Source of the DNA: Begonia masoniana
Lineage: Eukaryota; Streptophyta; Magnoliopsida; Cucurbitales; Begoniaceae
Assembly (NCBI GenBank): GCA_022432975.1
Contig: CM039502.1
Span: forward strand, 20,547,228 to 20,611,227
Length of the DNA stretch: 64,000 bases
Direction of reading: 5' to 3'
The notes below the pieces were generated by a model. That model searched no databases, had not been told where the DNA came from, and saw only the letters and a list, made by a program, of their open reading frames with translations. Shown here piece by piece: positions 11,764 through 25,080 of the stretch (its first letter is position 1; each line of letters opens with the position of its first letter). The position numbers and the translations under genes are program-made.

Positions 11764-13207
11764 TGTTGACTTAAATAATGTTTAAGTCTAACAATGTTAT
11801 TGATGATGTGTAATTTGATTGAATTAAATATATGAGATTGATAAATTGATTAATAAATTAAATATTGACCTCCATATATATGTCTCTAAATTGTTAGTGG
11901 AAATGCCCTTTGAAAAGGGTATTTTAGTTGTTTAACAAATATGTTAAGTGTTCAGGGTGTGATAGCAAAACAGAGCTAAAACTGATGAAGTATTGCATAT
12001 CCACCGATGTAGAAGAAAAGACTTCCACCGCTAGCTAAACGACAAGGTCTTCCAAAGTTTACATCCACCGCTAGCTAAATGACAAGGTCTTCCAAAGTTT
12101 ACATCCACCGCTAGCTAAACGACAAAGTCTTCCAAAGTTTGCATCATCCGCTAGCTAAACGACAAAGTATACATCTGACGATGGCAGAGTCTTCCTAAGA
12201 CATCCACCGCTAGCTAAACGACAAAGTTCTACATCCACCGCTGGCAGAGTCTTCCAAAGCTTACTTCTATCGCTGGAATTTCAAAGGAGACTTCTACCGC
12301 TGACAGTAACTTCTGAAGACATCTGCCGCTGAAATTTCAAAGACAACATCCATCGCTGGATTTTCAAAGACAACATCCACTGCTGGTGTTCAAAGGCAAT
12401 GTCTACCGGTGAACAGTATCTTCTGCCTGTATAACAAAGAATTACATCTACCTGCAGAGGAAAGTGACGTTGACCACCTACATCTACCGGTGAACAGTAT
12501 ATTCCGCCAGAAATTTAAAAAGACAGCGAAGCGATAGCTATACTCATCCAGAGCCTTAATTCCAGATCATTAATGGCGAAGAACGAAAGCGACTCCAGAA
12601 CGCAACGACTAGCTATCTATATACGGATGTTTCTCCAACGGTTATAAATTTCCATATTCAGATAAAGAGCATTCAAGAATTAGAGCCAATAATAGACAGA
12701 GTATAAAAGAGGAGAAAGAAGCTCGGAAGAAGAACTTTTGCTGAAATTCTCTCTGAACCCTAATACGCAAAAAGACTTCGTGATACTCTGTTAGTCTTCC
12801 TACTCCTCTCATCAATTTAACTTGAGATTTGATATTTGTGAGAGTGTAGTTTGTGCTGTAAATCTTTATCCATTCTGTTAAAGTGTAAAGGCATTGGATT
12901 GTCACCTGTGAAGAGCAATCCTGAGTTGTAAAAGGTAGTAGATTGACGCTCGAAAGTTCGATCTTGTTTTCTCGTGAGGAGAAAAAAAGAATCTTCAAGG
13001 GGGAGCCTTGGAGCGTGGACGTAGGCAAGTTTGGCCGAACCACGTTAAAAACTACGGTTTCAAATTTCTCTCTATCTTTTACTTTGTTTTTGCCTGTGTG
13101 TTTGCTGTTAATTTAGTAATTGCATACAAGAGAGAAAACGTTTAGATTAAGATAATAATTTTTAATAAGTCTAATTCACCCCCCTCTTAGACAATATGAT
13201 CCTACAG
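11764..13207 (+). repeat. 3' LTR of the SIRE-type Copia element
   Basis: The 1444-bp LTR begins TGTTGACTTAAATAATG and ends GATCCTACA. It contains the same tandem array (about 12000-12500) and TATA box (12701-12708) as the 5' copy. Differences from the 5' LTR amount to several percent by eye, so the insertion is clearly older than the Tekay insertion at 38537. Confidence 0.93.
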
Positions 13208-15088
13208 GCTCTATATTCTTAAACCCTCATTTAAATAAAATATACATTTCTCGTCATGTCACCTTTTATGAGTCTAGTTTTTCGTTCTCTTCCTTTAACT
13301 AGTCTACTAAACAACAACCCTCCTTTTATCATCTGATTCCCTATGTCTCCTTTACACCTTTTTTCTACCAACATGACAGCTTCACCTCCATCAACCTTCC
13401 CCGTACTTTTCTCTTCTCCTATGCCAATAGACCATCATGTCTCCACATCTCTATCCCCTCCTAACCCTATTCACCAACCTCCCTCTCCTATACCATTTAT
13501 AAGCATTTCTCCTCAGCCTCCTATCCAACATACTCTTAATGTTCATCCTATGACAACCAGAGCCAAAAATTGTATTTTTAAGCCAAAAGCCTTTACCATT
13601 GTCTCTTCCCTTGAACCATAAACCAAAAACTTTCAAACAAGCCTCCAAATCCCCACATTGGTTAATGACCATGCAAGAGCAAATCTCTGCTCTCAACGAA
13701 ATGAACACATGGGAATTAGTTTCACTTCCAAGAGTGGCTAAAATTATAGGGTGCAAAGGGTCTTCAAGACTAAGCTGAATTCATACGGTACAATTTCCCA
13801 ATACAAGGCTCGTCTCGTGGCAAAATGCTATAATCAAACAGAGGGTATTGACTATGACGGACTTTTAGTCTAGGTGTTAAACCGACTTCAGTGCGCACTG
13901 TTCTTTCCTTAGCCATCTCATTTGGCTGGATTATTAAACAACTGGACATCAACTATACTTTCCTACACGGTGATTTAACTCAAACAATTTATATGCAACA
14001 ACCTCTAGGTTTTATCAGTTTTTTTTTCATCAGTTGTATGTCTATTACATAAAACCTTCTATGGTCTAAAACAGTCTCTTAGGGCCTGGTATACCAAGTT
14101 ATACAATGCCTTAATAGGTTGAGGTTTCTCGGCATCAAAATCTAACTCATCACTATTTGTTCGTCGAATGCAATCCTCGATAATAATTATGCTAGTGTAT
14201 GTCGACGACATTATCTTGACAGGTAACTCTGCCGCTCTATTGGACTAGCTATTAACTTATCTACATTCACAATTTAAAGTTCGAGATCTTGGACCACTCT
14301 CATTCTTTCTCAGCATTTCGGTCACCCACACTCCTGCTGGCTTAAGCCTTTTACAATCGAAATATATCTCTGAGTTACTTCACAAGGCTAACATGGATTC
14401 CTGCAAGTCGGTCCCTACTCCTATGGTTGCAGGACGAATCTTATCAAAATATTCTGGAATACCACTCCGTGATGGTTTACTCTAACGCAGCATTGTCGAT
14501 GGCTTACAATACTGTTGTCTTACTCGACCAAATATTTTCTTTGCCATAAACAAGGTTTCACAGTTTATGCACGCACCATCTAACATTCATGGACAAGCAG
14601 TCAAGCGAAGTTTGAGATATCTTAAAGGTACACCCACTTTCCTTCTCGCCTTTTGCGTGTTCCAATTTGACTTGTTATACGGATGCAGACTAGACTTCCT
14701 GTCTAGATGATCATAAAAGTACAAGTGGTTATTGTATTTTGCTTGGAACTAATCTTATCTCCATGTCTTCTACTAAGCAAAAATTTGTTTCACGCTCCAA
14801 CACTGAATTTGAATATCGCAGCGTAGCGAATGAGGCAGCGAAACTTCTGTGGTTACAGTCACTACTACACGAATTGGGTATTATGTCTTCAACAGTAACT
14901 CTTATTCTCTGTGATAACTTAAGTGCTATGTATCTCGCCTCCAATTTGGTGTTACACTCCAAATCCAAACATATGGAGATTGATTTTCATTTTGTTCTGC
15001 TGATGCGCTCACTAAAACTCTTCCACCGGCCACATTCTCTATTTTTTGTCTAAGATTTTCAGCCTACAACCTTGATCTTGAGTGGGAA
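13208..15088 (+). pseudogene. Older Copia element relic: integrase tail, RT, RNase H
   Basis: Translation across several frames gives the end of integrase (NKIYISRHVTFYES), a Pro/Ser-rich linker, MTTRAKNCIFKPK, the RT start (WLMTMQEQISALNEMNTWEL), YVDDIILTG at about 14198, and RNase H (STKQKFVSRSNTEFEYRSV, SKHMEIDFHFV at 14739-15051). Many frameshifts and stops separate these pieces. The SIRE element sits at its left edge and split it, so its 5' part should lie upstream of this window. It is a different family from SIRE. Confidence 0.85.
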
Positions 15089-15415
15089 TGTTAACACATG
15101 TGTTTTACTGTTCAATTATAGTTTCATTTAGTTCATTGTCTTGTCAAACACTCATCGTTTCTCTTCCTAGCATATATATGTAATGGTTTCCAAAGAGATA
15201 ATACACACATAAGATATTATTCAATTGGTTTTCTCTCTCTCCTTCTTCCTGTGTTTCTTCTTCTCCTTTCGCGGCCTCCTCAATTCTTTCAAAATCTCAA
15301 CTATTAGTTCCTATGTAGTTGTCGCGACGTGCATACATCTCTCATACACTGCTAGTTTGAATCTATCTCTCTCTCTCTCTCTCGCTGAACATGTGAAGAT
15401 GCAAGGGGACTTGTA
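15089..15415 (+). repeat. Probable 3' LTR (partial) of the Copia relic
   Basis: GAGTGGGAA, a polypurine tract, is followed directly by TGTTAACACATGTG, a typical LTR start. The LTR continues past a CT-rich stretch, including a (CT)n run at about 15367. The right end is not definable because no second LTR is in the window. Confidence 0.55.
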
Positions 15416-16009
15416 GAGTTATATCTGGATTCACGTGTTTTTTGAAATGGACATGTACAGTGAAGAAATTTGTGTGAAATAGAGGATGATAAATATTGAT
15501 GGGTCAAGCTCTGACAGAACTTACAATCGGTAACTGTTCATAAACAGTGTAGGAAGAAGATTGGGATTCTGGGATGTGAAGGAGGTTGGTCTGAAATGGA
15601 TAATACAGAACAAGGAAAATGATTTGTTCGTCATTACGTTTTAACTTAAAGAATGAAAAGATGAGACAGTTGTTCATCATTATACCTCATCTACTCCACA
15701 AACTATCTTGAAAAATGGAAGACGCTTCAAAGAAATTCATTTACATCTAATCTTCGCCTGGCTGTTATTGATAGCGATGAACCCTAATTACATTTTAACA
15801 ATACAAAGAAGAAAGCTCTTTGAGGCATAAACGCAAATACTTGGAGGGCCGAGAGCAAAATAAGATCAATCTTTACTGTGAGGAGAAAGGACCGAGATGA
15901 CTGCTACTGTCTGGTTGTTATCACGCTATGAGCTTCAAGACCCATCTGTATTTGTACGGTTGATTTCTTCCCAAAAGGGTTTGTGCTTTTTTGGACATGA
16001 AAACTTGCA
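15416..16009. other. Intergenic, downstream side of the WAV3-like gene
   Basis: No ORF or repeat structure is recognised. The 300 bases nearest 16010 probably include the 3' UTR of the minus-strand WAV3-like gene. Confidence 0.4.
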
Positions 16010-18315
16010 TTAAAATCTGGCGTTTTCGAAGCCGTGTAAGTCGCTGACTGTACTGGTTAACGACTTCTTCATCATGGCTACTTTAGCCAGCCTCTCAGCT
16101 GCTCTCCAAGCCGATGTAGGCGTTAGCTCCTCATCGTTTTGCTCCATTAAGGATCCTATTGTGTCTCGATCGCTGCCTCTTCTCCGGTGGGTCATTATTT
16201 GCTGTCTTCGCCATTGAAGCTCTGCGAGCTCCGCCTCTAAAGCTCGAATGTATTCATCGGCTGATATCGAGCTCGACTGCGTGAGGAGAGCTCGGGCAGA
16301 CGACAGCAGGCGGTGGGCACTCGTATAGTCGTCGTGCTCGATGGATCTCCGCGATTCGGCTACAGCACGAGTAGTGATGAATAGATTTCTCAAGCGCTCT
16401 GCTTTCGGCGCCGACGTTCGACTGGATTGCAGATGAGGTATGAGAAGCCCTTGTTCTTTGCCATAAACAACCTCTTGGGTCGAAGGGTCTTTGTAAAGGC
16501 ACCGAACTGAGATCACGCGGTGGAAGTCGACCGCCGAAGATGCAAGTTTGAGCTCCACCAGTAACTCTCTATCTTCCTCGGCGTACAAATCTCCGAGACG
16601 CACAGAGCCAGAACTACAGACTGTTGGTCTTCCATTGGCGGAATAAATGGCGGAAATCTCAGCCCGAGAAGATCCGGATTGAAAACTGAGCTGAATCCTT
16701 AAGTCCTGGACCACAACACTTAACAGCCCACCAATACATTTTGCAAAGGCCTCCTCCGCCGGTTCGTTGGTGTATCGCCGCCCATGTTCGCCGAACCCAA
16801 ACTCATGAACAGGAATCTCAATGTGAGCGAATCGAGTAGAAGATTCGTTCGACCTCATCTCCTGCCGTTGATTTCTTCTCTGGTTACCGACCCTTTCATC
16901 CTGACCGTCTGATAAAAGCATTATACTGGCAACAGGATTCTTATCCCTTCGATCTTCCAGCACTCTGGTAGCCTTTCTCAAGGCTTCCCCAACGCTTTTC
17001 CCTTGACCACAGACGAGCCTCTCGATTATCTTCCTAGCCTCCAGCTGGCCGGAAGAGGTCATTCTTTTAAGAGGCAATAAACGCCTTGCAGTTGCAGAGA
17101 ATGGGACGATGGAAAGGCGGTCCGCGGAGGTAAGAGACGATATCACTAAGCGCATAGCGCGCTTCAGCATAAACAATTTAGCGCCACTCATGCTCCCACT
17201 CACGTCAAGCACTGTCACTAAATCGATGGGCGCTCTGTGTGAAGGTTGGAAAAGGAGAGAGCTGCTACTGCCGCGAGAAGAAGGCGGAGGAGGCGCTTTG
17301 ACTCGTAAAGCAACGACGTGAGTTTCGGTACCATGGCAAGTTGATATTAGAGCTGATTCCGGAAGAAATCTAGCTTGTACGTTCCCCCTCAATTCCCTCT
17401 GGTTGATTTCTGAGTCTGACCGATATGACTTGATTGAAGATGTTTCAGAATTAACGAAGAATCCCTGAAACTCTTCGTCGTCGTTTTCTTCAGCCTCCGG
17501 AATTGGGATTATCCGACCACCCGAGGTCGGAGATAGAAGAGGCTCGTCGTCATCGTAGGCCGTTTTATTCTTGAGCTGCCGCAGCACGTGGTCTCGGTTA
17601 ACTTTACAGGCTCTTGGAGATGAATCTATCATTTTTTTGTCTTCTGTTTTGGGTTTTACGATGTTCTGATAAACAACCACTTCTTCTGGGTGTTCCGGCG
17701 ACTTAAAGACGGCGTTTTTATGGATGGAGAGCATCGGAACGTCTTTCCAGGTGGTGTTACAAACTGGGCAGATGAGGGTGTTATGTTTTCCGACATGAGC
17801 GGCGATGCAAGGAAAATGAAAGGCATGAGCACACTCCGCCGTGTAGATGGCTGTCCCCTGACCAGTTTTGACGCTGTTCAGACAGATTCCGCAGCTACTC
17901 TGAAAAACATAAAATAACCTTTATTAGTCAATCTCCTTCATTATTTTCGGTGTGAAATTACAGAAAATATACAAATTCATACCCTGAACTTGAAGTTGCT
18001 TCTGAAGAGAGACAGCTTGAGAGGAGATCGAGGGGAAGAAGGGTTTGAGCCCAAAGCTATTCTCAGGGACTTCGCGTTAGCCGTTTGAACGGCTTCTTGC
18101 GACGTTGTTCTGCAGCGCAAGGTGGGGCTCAAGATTGGCGGAGACAGCTGCGAGCGCGGAGTCGAAGAATTGCTTCCGCCAGAGAGGAAGCCTAATCTCA
18201 CGCAGCTTCTCGGACTAGGGCTAGGACTAGAGCTTCTCTTTTTCTTCTCCAATTTATCGGATCCTGGATCTCGAGAAACAGTAGTGCAGAAGGCACTTCG
18301 CCATCCAGTACCCAT
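16010..18315 (-). CDS. WAV3-family RING/VWA E3 ubiquitin ligase (two exons)
   Basis: Exon 1 is 18315-17983 (111 codons, start MGTGWRSAFCTTVSRDP) and exon 2 is 17899-16010, with an 83-bp GT-AG intron in phase 0. The deduced protein is about 740 residues, the usual size for the family. Exon 2 opens with a RING finger (C114-x2-C117, C134-x-H136-x2-H139-x2-C142, C155-x2-C158). A von Willebrand A domain follows at about 336-510 with an intact DVSGSMSG metal site, then a C-terminal helical region. Arabidopsis relatives (WAV3, WAVH1, WAVH2, EDA40) are E3 ligases acting in root gravitropism and auxin response. Which paralogue this is cannot be fixed by eye. The reading frame is intact, with Ser/Pro-rich low complexity in exon 1. 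This is probably a working gene. Confidence 0.93.
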
Positions 18316-18735
18316 TATGGAAGTAGTAAGATAAGAACCGACTTGCAGCTCACTATGTAGAATAAATAAGCCTTCCCTTTCTATACACAGAAGAAGATAA
18401 ACGAGAAGGATGAGAAGATTAAAAGAAAAAAAGAAAAGCTTTGTTCTGATCGAACTGGAACTGTAACAGAAGACAAAAGAGCAGGATCCAATCGAATTCA
18501 GTAAAAGAAGACTAACAGCGTGAGAAATGAGCCAAACCCAGTGAGATTAAGATAAAAAAAGTTTCTCTCTCTTCACCCTCATTCCTCTCTCTAAGTTGCT
18601 CTCTCTCTCTCTCTCGACAAACCCCAAGAAATCTCTGCAACCAAACGGTGTCTGAGATCTATAGCTTCTCTCTGCGTGTTTATTTGATACAGGATACAAC
18701 TGGTTGGCCTCTTCTCGAAACCGATATAAATATTC
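18316..18735 (-). promoter_or_regulatory. 5' UTR and core promoter region of the WAV3-like gene
   Basis: Upstream of the ATG, the minus strand has purine-rich sequence with a (GA)n run at about 18598-18616. Such GA-rich leaders are common in plant genes. A TATTTATA element (minus strand) at 18725-18732 is a candidate TATA box. No cDNA is available to place the start site. Confidence 0.4.
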
Positions 18736-21240
18736 ATTGGAAAAGGTAATCTACGAATTTAATATTTATTACCTCTTTTTCAACCGGCACGTGTTCGTTT
18801 CCGATCAACCTCCTTCCCTTCTGCAAGAGTCGTTATATCGCCACCAACCTGTAACGAGGTTCGCTAGCCTTGTACTACTACATCATCATCCAAACTTCCT
18901 CACTTACCTCGCCGGAGCGTGCATACACCTCCGTCCAGTTCACAGTCGTAGAATCGAGGCTTCATCAACAGTCAGAGCTGCTTCTTCCACCTTCATGAAT
19001 TACTCACGTATTTAATTGTCAGCCATATAAATCATGTGGTCAGTTGTACTCAACCCATTGACAGCCGTAGGATCATTTGATAAGAAGATGATAGAATGGC
19101 GATGCCATCTATATTTTCCCTTGAGAGACTATACTGAATGGAGTACGACACGTAGGTTTGTAGTATCATAATCGCCATGCATCGTCTGCAAACCTAGGAA
19201 TAGACAGAGAAGAGTTAATGAAATTTTTTAAATTCTCTCGTCAGAAAAGGTTAACTGGGAGGAGAAGGGGGGCCGGGTAAGTGGCTCAGCTGCGCCAGTC
19301 GGAGAGCGTCAGTGTGTCGGAGAAACGACCCCCACTCGGCAACACCTACAGCCCACTATCACGTGACTTCAACCAAAATCTAGCCAATTTGTTACCATGT
19401 GAATTATGATTGGTTTAACAAGATTAAAGATTGATTTATTCATTAAGACTGACCTGCTAGACATTCTAGAGAGAGAGCTTGGATAACCAATGCAGGGTAG
19501 GGCACCTTCCCGAAAAGAGCATCACACTCAGGTGTGATTCGCTTTTCGACGGCAAAGAAGGTCGGGTTTGGTGGGAGTGAAAAATTAGCCCTTTCTAATG
19601 AACTGGTCAATAATTCCAACACTCTCGTGGGTCCCATTTCTCGCCTAGTCAAGTCCAACGCCGTTACCCAATCATATCCTATATTTTGGCTGACGTGTTC
19701 ATTTATCGCGGACTACTTCGGCTTACGTCAAATGTGACCCCCTTCCATGAGTAAATTACATCTCTGTCCCCCTAATCTTTACCAAATCACTATTATATTA
19801 CTTCCTTAATCATAATTATGAAAAGTTAGTTGGGATTCCTCGAGATGATTAGATTAAATAAGCTAATAGGAACAATCAATTGTCAAAGATCCACCTCACG
19901 ACGTCGTTTAAATGATAAGCTAATCTATGTAATTTATTGACAAATAAATAAAGAAGCTACTTTGCGGTTGGGTCTTTGAGACTGATACATGTATGTAAAT
20001 GGCATTATCGTGAGCACCAAACTTAGTTGTATGTTAGTGTGGAACAACTATAGGAAAAACTCCTACTTGTGGAGCCCATGAAGTGGTGACGTGGACAGAG
20101 CATATCATGTGGTATGTCCATGTCATCATCATCCTATTGTCCGTGCTCCACGTGGCAACCGTCTTTTAATGTGTGTCAAAAAAGGAGGACTAAGCTAATC
20201 ATTAATGAAACACCGTCCAAACTAACAAATAAAACCTTTTATTTTATGTTATTAATCTAAATTAATAATTTTTACAACACAATTTATAATATTAACTGTT
20301 TGTAAATACTAAAAATTTCCGAAAATAGAATACTATTTTTAAAATTTGGTATAAAAAATGATAAAATACGACGTAGGAATGTATTGTCCCACATGGGTAG
20401 TACACATTAAATAATGGTGTAACGTTTTAACTACTAAATTAATATGTTTGGAAGAGAAGAATATGTGATACATGCATATGATTTAGGTGACCCTCCCATA
20501 TCTTATTATATGGTTTCAAAAGAGTGATATTTATGACGGACCAATCTCTATCCACCTATAAATAATATCATATTATTAAATACTAAACTAAAATGATTTG
20601 CCATTTTCAAAGCATCAGCATCCTCAGAATTTGCACGTTACCATCAGCACGAGCGGGGCCCATCTCCTGGCCGTCTTCTCCTTGAATGGCACCGCAGTTA
20701 TGGCTCTGATTTTGACACGTGGTCTTCGTGGGGTCCTGATTTCTCTTCAGCCCAAGTTGATCAATCATCAGGTTGTGTTGGACACTGTGGGACCCACGTA
20801 CATGTGTTTAAAGAGTATCTTTTAGTTGTATTATTTTGAGCCAGCGCAAATTTATATGTGGAATGGGACCCACGAGTTCCGGAAGGGTGGACCCATGTAT
20901 CACGTGATTAATAATTGAACTGGCTTTGGGTTTTTAGTAAATTTGTAATCTCTATTCAATATTTTATAAAATATATAATTGTTTATTAAATATCTTTTAT
21001 AATATAATCAAAATTAATTTATGAATATAAATATTTTATAATTATTCTTTATTCATACTATGTAACTCTTAGTGATTGTCGTTGTATAATTAATTTAATA
21101 AATTATAAATAATTAAAATAAATTATTAATTACATCAATCAATATTTGAAACGTTAATAAATAATAATCAATAGTATAAATAGAGTGCAAACAATGTTTT
21201 ATTCATAAATTAACTAAAAAATAACATGAAAAATAATATT
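18736..21240. other. Intergenic DNA with scattered ACGT-core boxes
   Basis: No gene is recognised. CACGTG or near-CACGTG cores occur at about 19363, 20142, 20718 and 20903, and a short inverted repeat lies at 19511-19548. Small open frames at 19443-19658 and 20598-20825 look like chance. After 20930 the sequence becomes strongly AT-rich. Confidence 0.5.
19511..19548. repeat. Short imperfect inverted repeat (hairpin)
   Basis: CGAAAAGAGCATCACACT is followed after a 2-base loop by GGTGTGATTCGCTTTTCG. The 18-base arms pair at all but a few positions. The function is unknown, and no known miRNA sequence was recognised in it. Confidence 0.55.
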
Positions 21241-21250
21241 TAAAAGAATA

Positions 21251-21733
21251 ATTAACAAAAAAAAATCTTAAACGGTGAGGTATTTAAAAAATTGGCCTTA
21301 AAACTATATTCGTTTACAAACTCGCCATTAAATTATGTTTCATTACCAAAACTATCATTGTCCACATTTCTGTTAAAATTTGTTCGAGCAGAAATTCACT
21401 ATTGGAGAGCGGGCTCCCCACTCCGTTAGATAATGTAATATCGTGGAATCCTCCCCTTAAATAATGGCTTTCGCTTATTTTTTTATCTCCGGGAATGAGA
21501 TTCCGCCTTCTTATAGTGAGCTCCCGTGAGTTGGATATCGATTTGAGAAAATAAAAATTAACAAAAAAAAAAACAGCAGAACCCCGCTATTTCAAAGTGG
21601 AATCTCATTATACTCACAAAATAAGGTGAACTCTCGCCCCCGCTCATAGTTTAAGGGTTATTTTATTATTGAACATAGTTTAAAAGTGAGTTTGTTAATA
21701 ATTTTATAATTTAAAGTTTTTTTTTCGTTAATT
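21251..21733. mobile_element. Probable MITE with long imperfect terminal inverted repeats
   Basis: The left end (ATTAACAAAAAAAAATCTTA, then ACTATATTCGTTTACAAACTCGCC) pairs with the right end, whose reverse complement has TTAACGAAAAAAAAAC, AACAAACTCAC and AAACTATGTTCAATAAT. The core is GC-richer and has no ORF. The TSD could not be resolved because the flanks are AT-rich. The superfamily is uncertain. Confidence 0.5.
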
Positions 21734-22587
21734 ATCTTATTTAAAAATAGAAAGAAATAATTCAATAAATGAAGAAGAGAAATAATTAAATAAAAAAATT
21801 ATGGGAAAAAAGACATGAAAATTGAGGTTGGTAGTTAAGACGTTGTCATATTTGGAGCACATGTCATGAACGAATAACTGCCAGAATCCCTAACAACCAT
21901 GTTTCTTTTTCTTTTTCTTTACTCATTTTCCCAATCATTAATATCACCTTTTCTTTAATATATACATATATAATTTTATTATAAGATCACATATTACATG
22001 TGCTCTCAAAAGGTGCGTGACAAGTTTTAAAGATTAAAAAATCAAACGAGTTAATTTGAAGTAATTATGTTCTTAAACTACACGAATAAAATAAGATAAT
22101 TATTCAATGTGGAAGTTCTAATAGCACGCAAAGTTATCTTTTAAATAAATAATTTTATAAAAAATAAATAAAATTGTGAATTGTGATATTAAATTAATAA
22201 TTTTATTTAGAATAATGCTACATTTATTCTATGTTGTTACTCTTTAATTACGTAATAAATATTGATTGGTACAATTAATGTAATAAATTAAAATAAACCA
22301 TTAAACAAATGTTTGAAATTATTAATAATAAGGTGATTATTGCCAAAAAGATGACTTCAAAACTTTTACCAATACTTTAAATATTATCGTCAGAATAATA
22401 ATGTAAATTAGAAAAAATATCTCTTATCTTCTAAATTTTGGCAAAGGAAATAAAATTATTGTTTATCTTTTATATTTTAATATACTTAATTACGTGAGAT
22501 GCAACTATTAAAATAGTTAAGAACGATTCCTTAATGCGCGTACAACAACATACATGAACTGCTTAAACATGTATATTTATAAAAGAG

Positions 22588-22770
22588 TAATGTTAGGTTT
22601 ATCTTCTAATTATACACTCTAATTTTACCTCGTGATATGACATTTATGTGTCGCTCATTAATTAATGTAATGATTGAAATAAATTATAAATAATTAAAAT
22701 AAAAATTTTATTGTACTAATTGATGAGCGTCATGTCACGAGGTAAGATAAGAATAAAACATAATCACTAC
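22588..22770. mobile_element. MITE-like palindromic element
   Basis: The arm TTACCTCGTGATATGAC (about 22625), with CGCTCATTAATTA further in, is inverted at 22719-22745 (TTGATGAGCGTCATGTCACGAGGTAA as two short blocks). The centre is the AT-rich string AAATTATAAATAATTAAAAT, which recurs at three other places in this window. No ORF is present. Confidence 0.55.
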
Positions 22771-24615
22771 TTTTAAAATGACTTTTCAAACACTTATAGA
22801 TAAATTAAAAAAAAAAATTACAAATTAATTAAATTTATTTTTGACAAAATTGGACTCAGAGATAATGCCTTGTTCGAGTAGTATACGGCAAAGTTTGGCT
22901 AAAATGTTAAGACATGGGGAAGCATGCAAAAGCAACATTGATTAAAGGGGAGAATGTGATGTTCATTTCGTCATTTTGCATTTAGCTTTTATTATATTTA
23001 TAATAATAAATAATAACAATAAAAGGAAATTCATGTTCCGAAAGAAAGAAATCAGCAAGAAAAACAAGTCATGTGCTCTGCGCTATTTGATAGGAAATAA
23101 TGGAACTCCACGTCTTCAACATGACAATATCATACCTTCCTCGTTTGACTAGTCGTACCCATTTACAGAATTTGATGCATCAGAATATTATATAGTAAAA
23201 TAAAATGACAAAGGTTGATATTATTTCTTTGGACAGAAACTCGCACACTTTCGTTTTAACAGATAATCTAAAACGCGTTGTACTGAATAAATAATATAAT
23301 TATATTTATAAACCATTCATTTTTTACTATTACAATTGAGTACTACTCTGGACTGTACCTTTCCAATTTACAGAATCAACTTTATCTTGATGGATCATCC
23401 TATCATAGAATTATGTCTCTGAACGCTCACCTCATTCCAAACTTTAATTGCATTTATTGTTCGTTTCTCAATGTATTTACTCGTTAAAACAACAATAATC
23501 AAGAGTGAAAAGCTGTAATTACGAAGGTGTCTTTTGTTCAAATTTGGTTTATCGTAATCGAAATTACTAAATCTCAACCTTCATTCAGATATCTTTCTCA
23601 AGTTTGAGTCCACAAGCACTAACAATTATCATCTTTTCCCCACCATTTTGATGGATTTACTTTACAAAATTGATAACTTGCCAAAGTGGAAGTGAGGAAG
23701 AATATTTCTGCTGATGGTCCATTTTTGTGAGGGGTTTATTAGGACTCAAAATCAAGTGATGAAATCGCAATAATATGTTGAACTGTTGTGGTTTGAGGTG
23801 CACAACATCAATAAAATTTCATTTCAAATAATCGAATTTGTATTAGGTGTTTTGAGATAAAATCCGAAAATAAAACTATGCAAACCTCACTCTTAAGTGA
23901 ACAATATTGTATTATTTGATGCAGATTAAAACGTTACCATTTTCAACGCGGATATAATTTCACTATATAAACCTTATATTATTTTAATTAAAAGCAATTA
24001 ACGGGTCCAAATGATGGAGTAATGAGATTAAAAAGACAGTTTCACTGTTACTTTATCATTTTTTCAAAAAGGCTACGAAGCATTTTTAAAAAGGCTATAT
24101 CTCACGAAGGTGTACAAAATTATCTGAGCCTTGATGATAGAAGTTGTAATATTTTTTATTTTTAAAAAAAGGAATAGATAAGTTTTGGATAAGAAAATTA
24201 TTATTGTAAAAAATAATTAATATTAAGTTTATTTTCTAATTTTACTCTATAAATTATCTTACTTATTTATATTTTAAAATTAGTTAATTATTTAATTAAA
24301 TGTTTTGACCCCTAATTCGTCTCCTTACTTCGTCTACCGTCCAATTACACACCCTCTTTTTCCCTCACAATGATCACTACGTGTTCTTAACTCGCCGCAC
24401 ATAAGTCTTAAAAGCAGTGTTTTTATTTTTAGCATATCAAAGTTGGGTTTATTATTAACCATCATTAATGACACTTTCAGCTTTTGAGAGTTCGAAGTCT
24501 TTTTTTCAAGCAATAATTGGGCCGTTGACCAATGGGCCTTTTAAGCTTTTGACTATTGAGTCCTAATTCGTGGATGAAGTGAGTCAAGATCCTAAAAAAA
24601 TGATGCTATGGTCAA
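22771..24615. other. AT-rich intergenic sequence
   Basis: No gene, RNA gene or clear repeat boundary is seen. Short palindromic AT strings are present. Small open frames such as 23395-23577 have no recognisable motif. Confidence 0.45.
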
Positions 24616-25080
24616 CTAGACGAGGACAAAAGCAGACTCGAACCGTAGTTTCGGTCCCAGTTCGTTTCGGCTTTGCTCACTAAAAGAACCGATTTCGGTT
24701 CCAGATTCTCAAGACCAGTGGTTCACGGTTCAGTTCACAATGTTGGGGTCAATAACCGTGAAAATCAAATCGAACTGTTGGTAAAAAATTCGACCCAAAA
24801 TCGTAAAAAAACAGCTCATACCTGAAAACCTGCCCCAAACCCGACCCAAACTCCGAAAACCCGACCAAAAAATCATAAAAAATATAAATAATTTTTTTAT
24901 TTTTATTTTTTAAATTTGAAACCGAAAAGTGAAACAATGTCGGTTGTGGTTCTAAATTCCGAAATCCCATGTTTCCGGTTCGCGTTACAGAGCCATAGAA
25001 CCGTGGGCGACGGTTCCTATTCTAGTTCCAGTTTCAGGGTGAAATTGGACCGAACTGGATCGCGCACTCTTTGGTTAACA
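24616..25080. mobile_element. Possible degenerate hAT-type non-autonomous element
   Basis: The segment has dense inverted and direct copies of GGTTC/GAACC and CCGAACTGG-type blocks near both ends (GAACCGATTTCGGTTCC at about 24688; ACCGAACTGGATCGCG at about 25052). This is the style of subterminal repeat in the two clear hAT elements at 49791 and 56218. Terminal TAGGGGTG and an 8-bp TSD were not found, so this is a weak call. Confidence 0.35.

Larger units (their letters stand above)
1..13207 (+). mobile_element. SIRE-lineage Ty1/Copia retrotransposon, near complete, internally interrupted
   Basis: The element has direct LTRs at both ends, a TGGTATCAGAGC primer site at 1441, Copia-order domains (gag with CCHC knuckles, protease, integrase, reverse transcriptase, RNase H), a third envelope-like ORF and a polypurine tract before the 3' LTR. 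The Copia order plus an extra long ORF after RNase H is the known layout of the SIRE/Maximus lineage. The window begins about 2 bases inside the 5' LTR, because the 3' LTR starts TGTTGAC and the window starts TTGAC. The right-hand TSD would be GGCTC at 13208; the left copy lies outside the window. Several in-frame stops and a 3.1-kb insertion in pol make it non-autonomous now. Confidence 0.93.

Noticed and set aside
20598..20825. 75-codon plus-strand open frame
   Set aside because: No recognisable motif, no leader or splice context, and it lies in AT-rich intergenic DNA.
19360..20910. Cluster of CACGTG and near-CACGTG sites as a promoter
   Set aside because: No gene starts nearby on either strand; the density could be chance.
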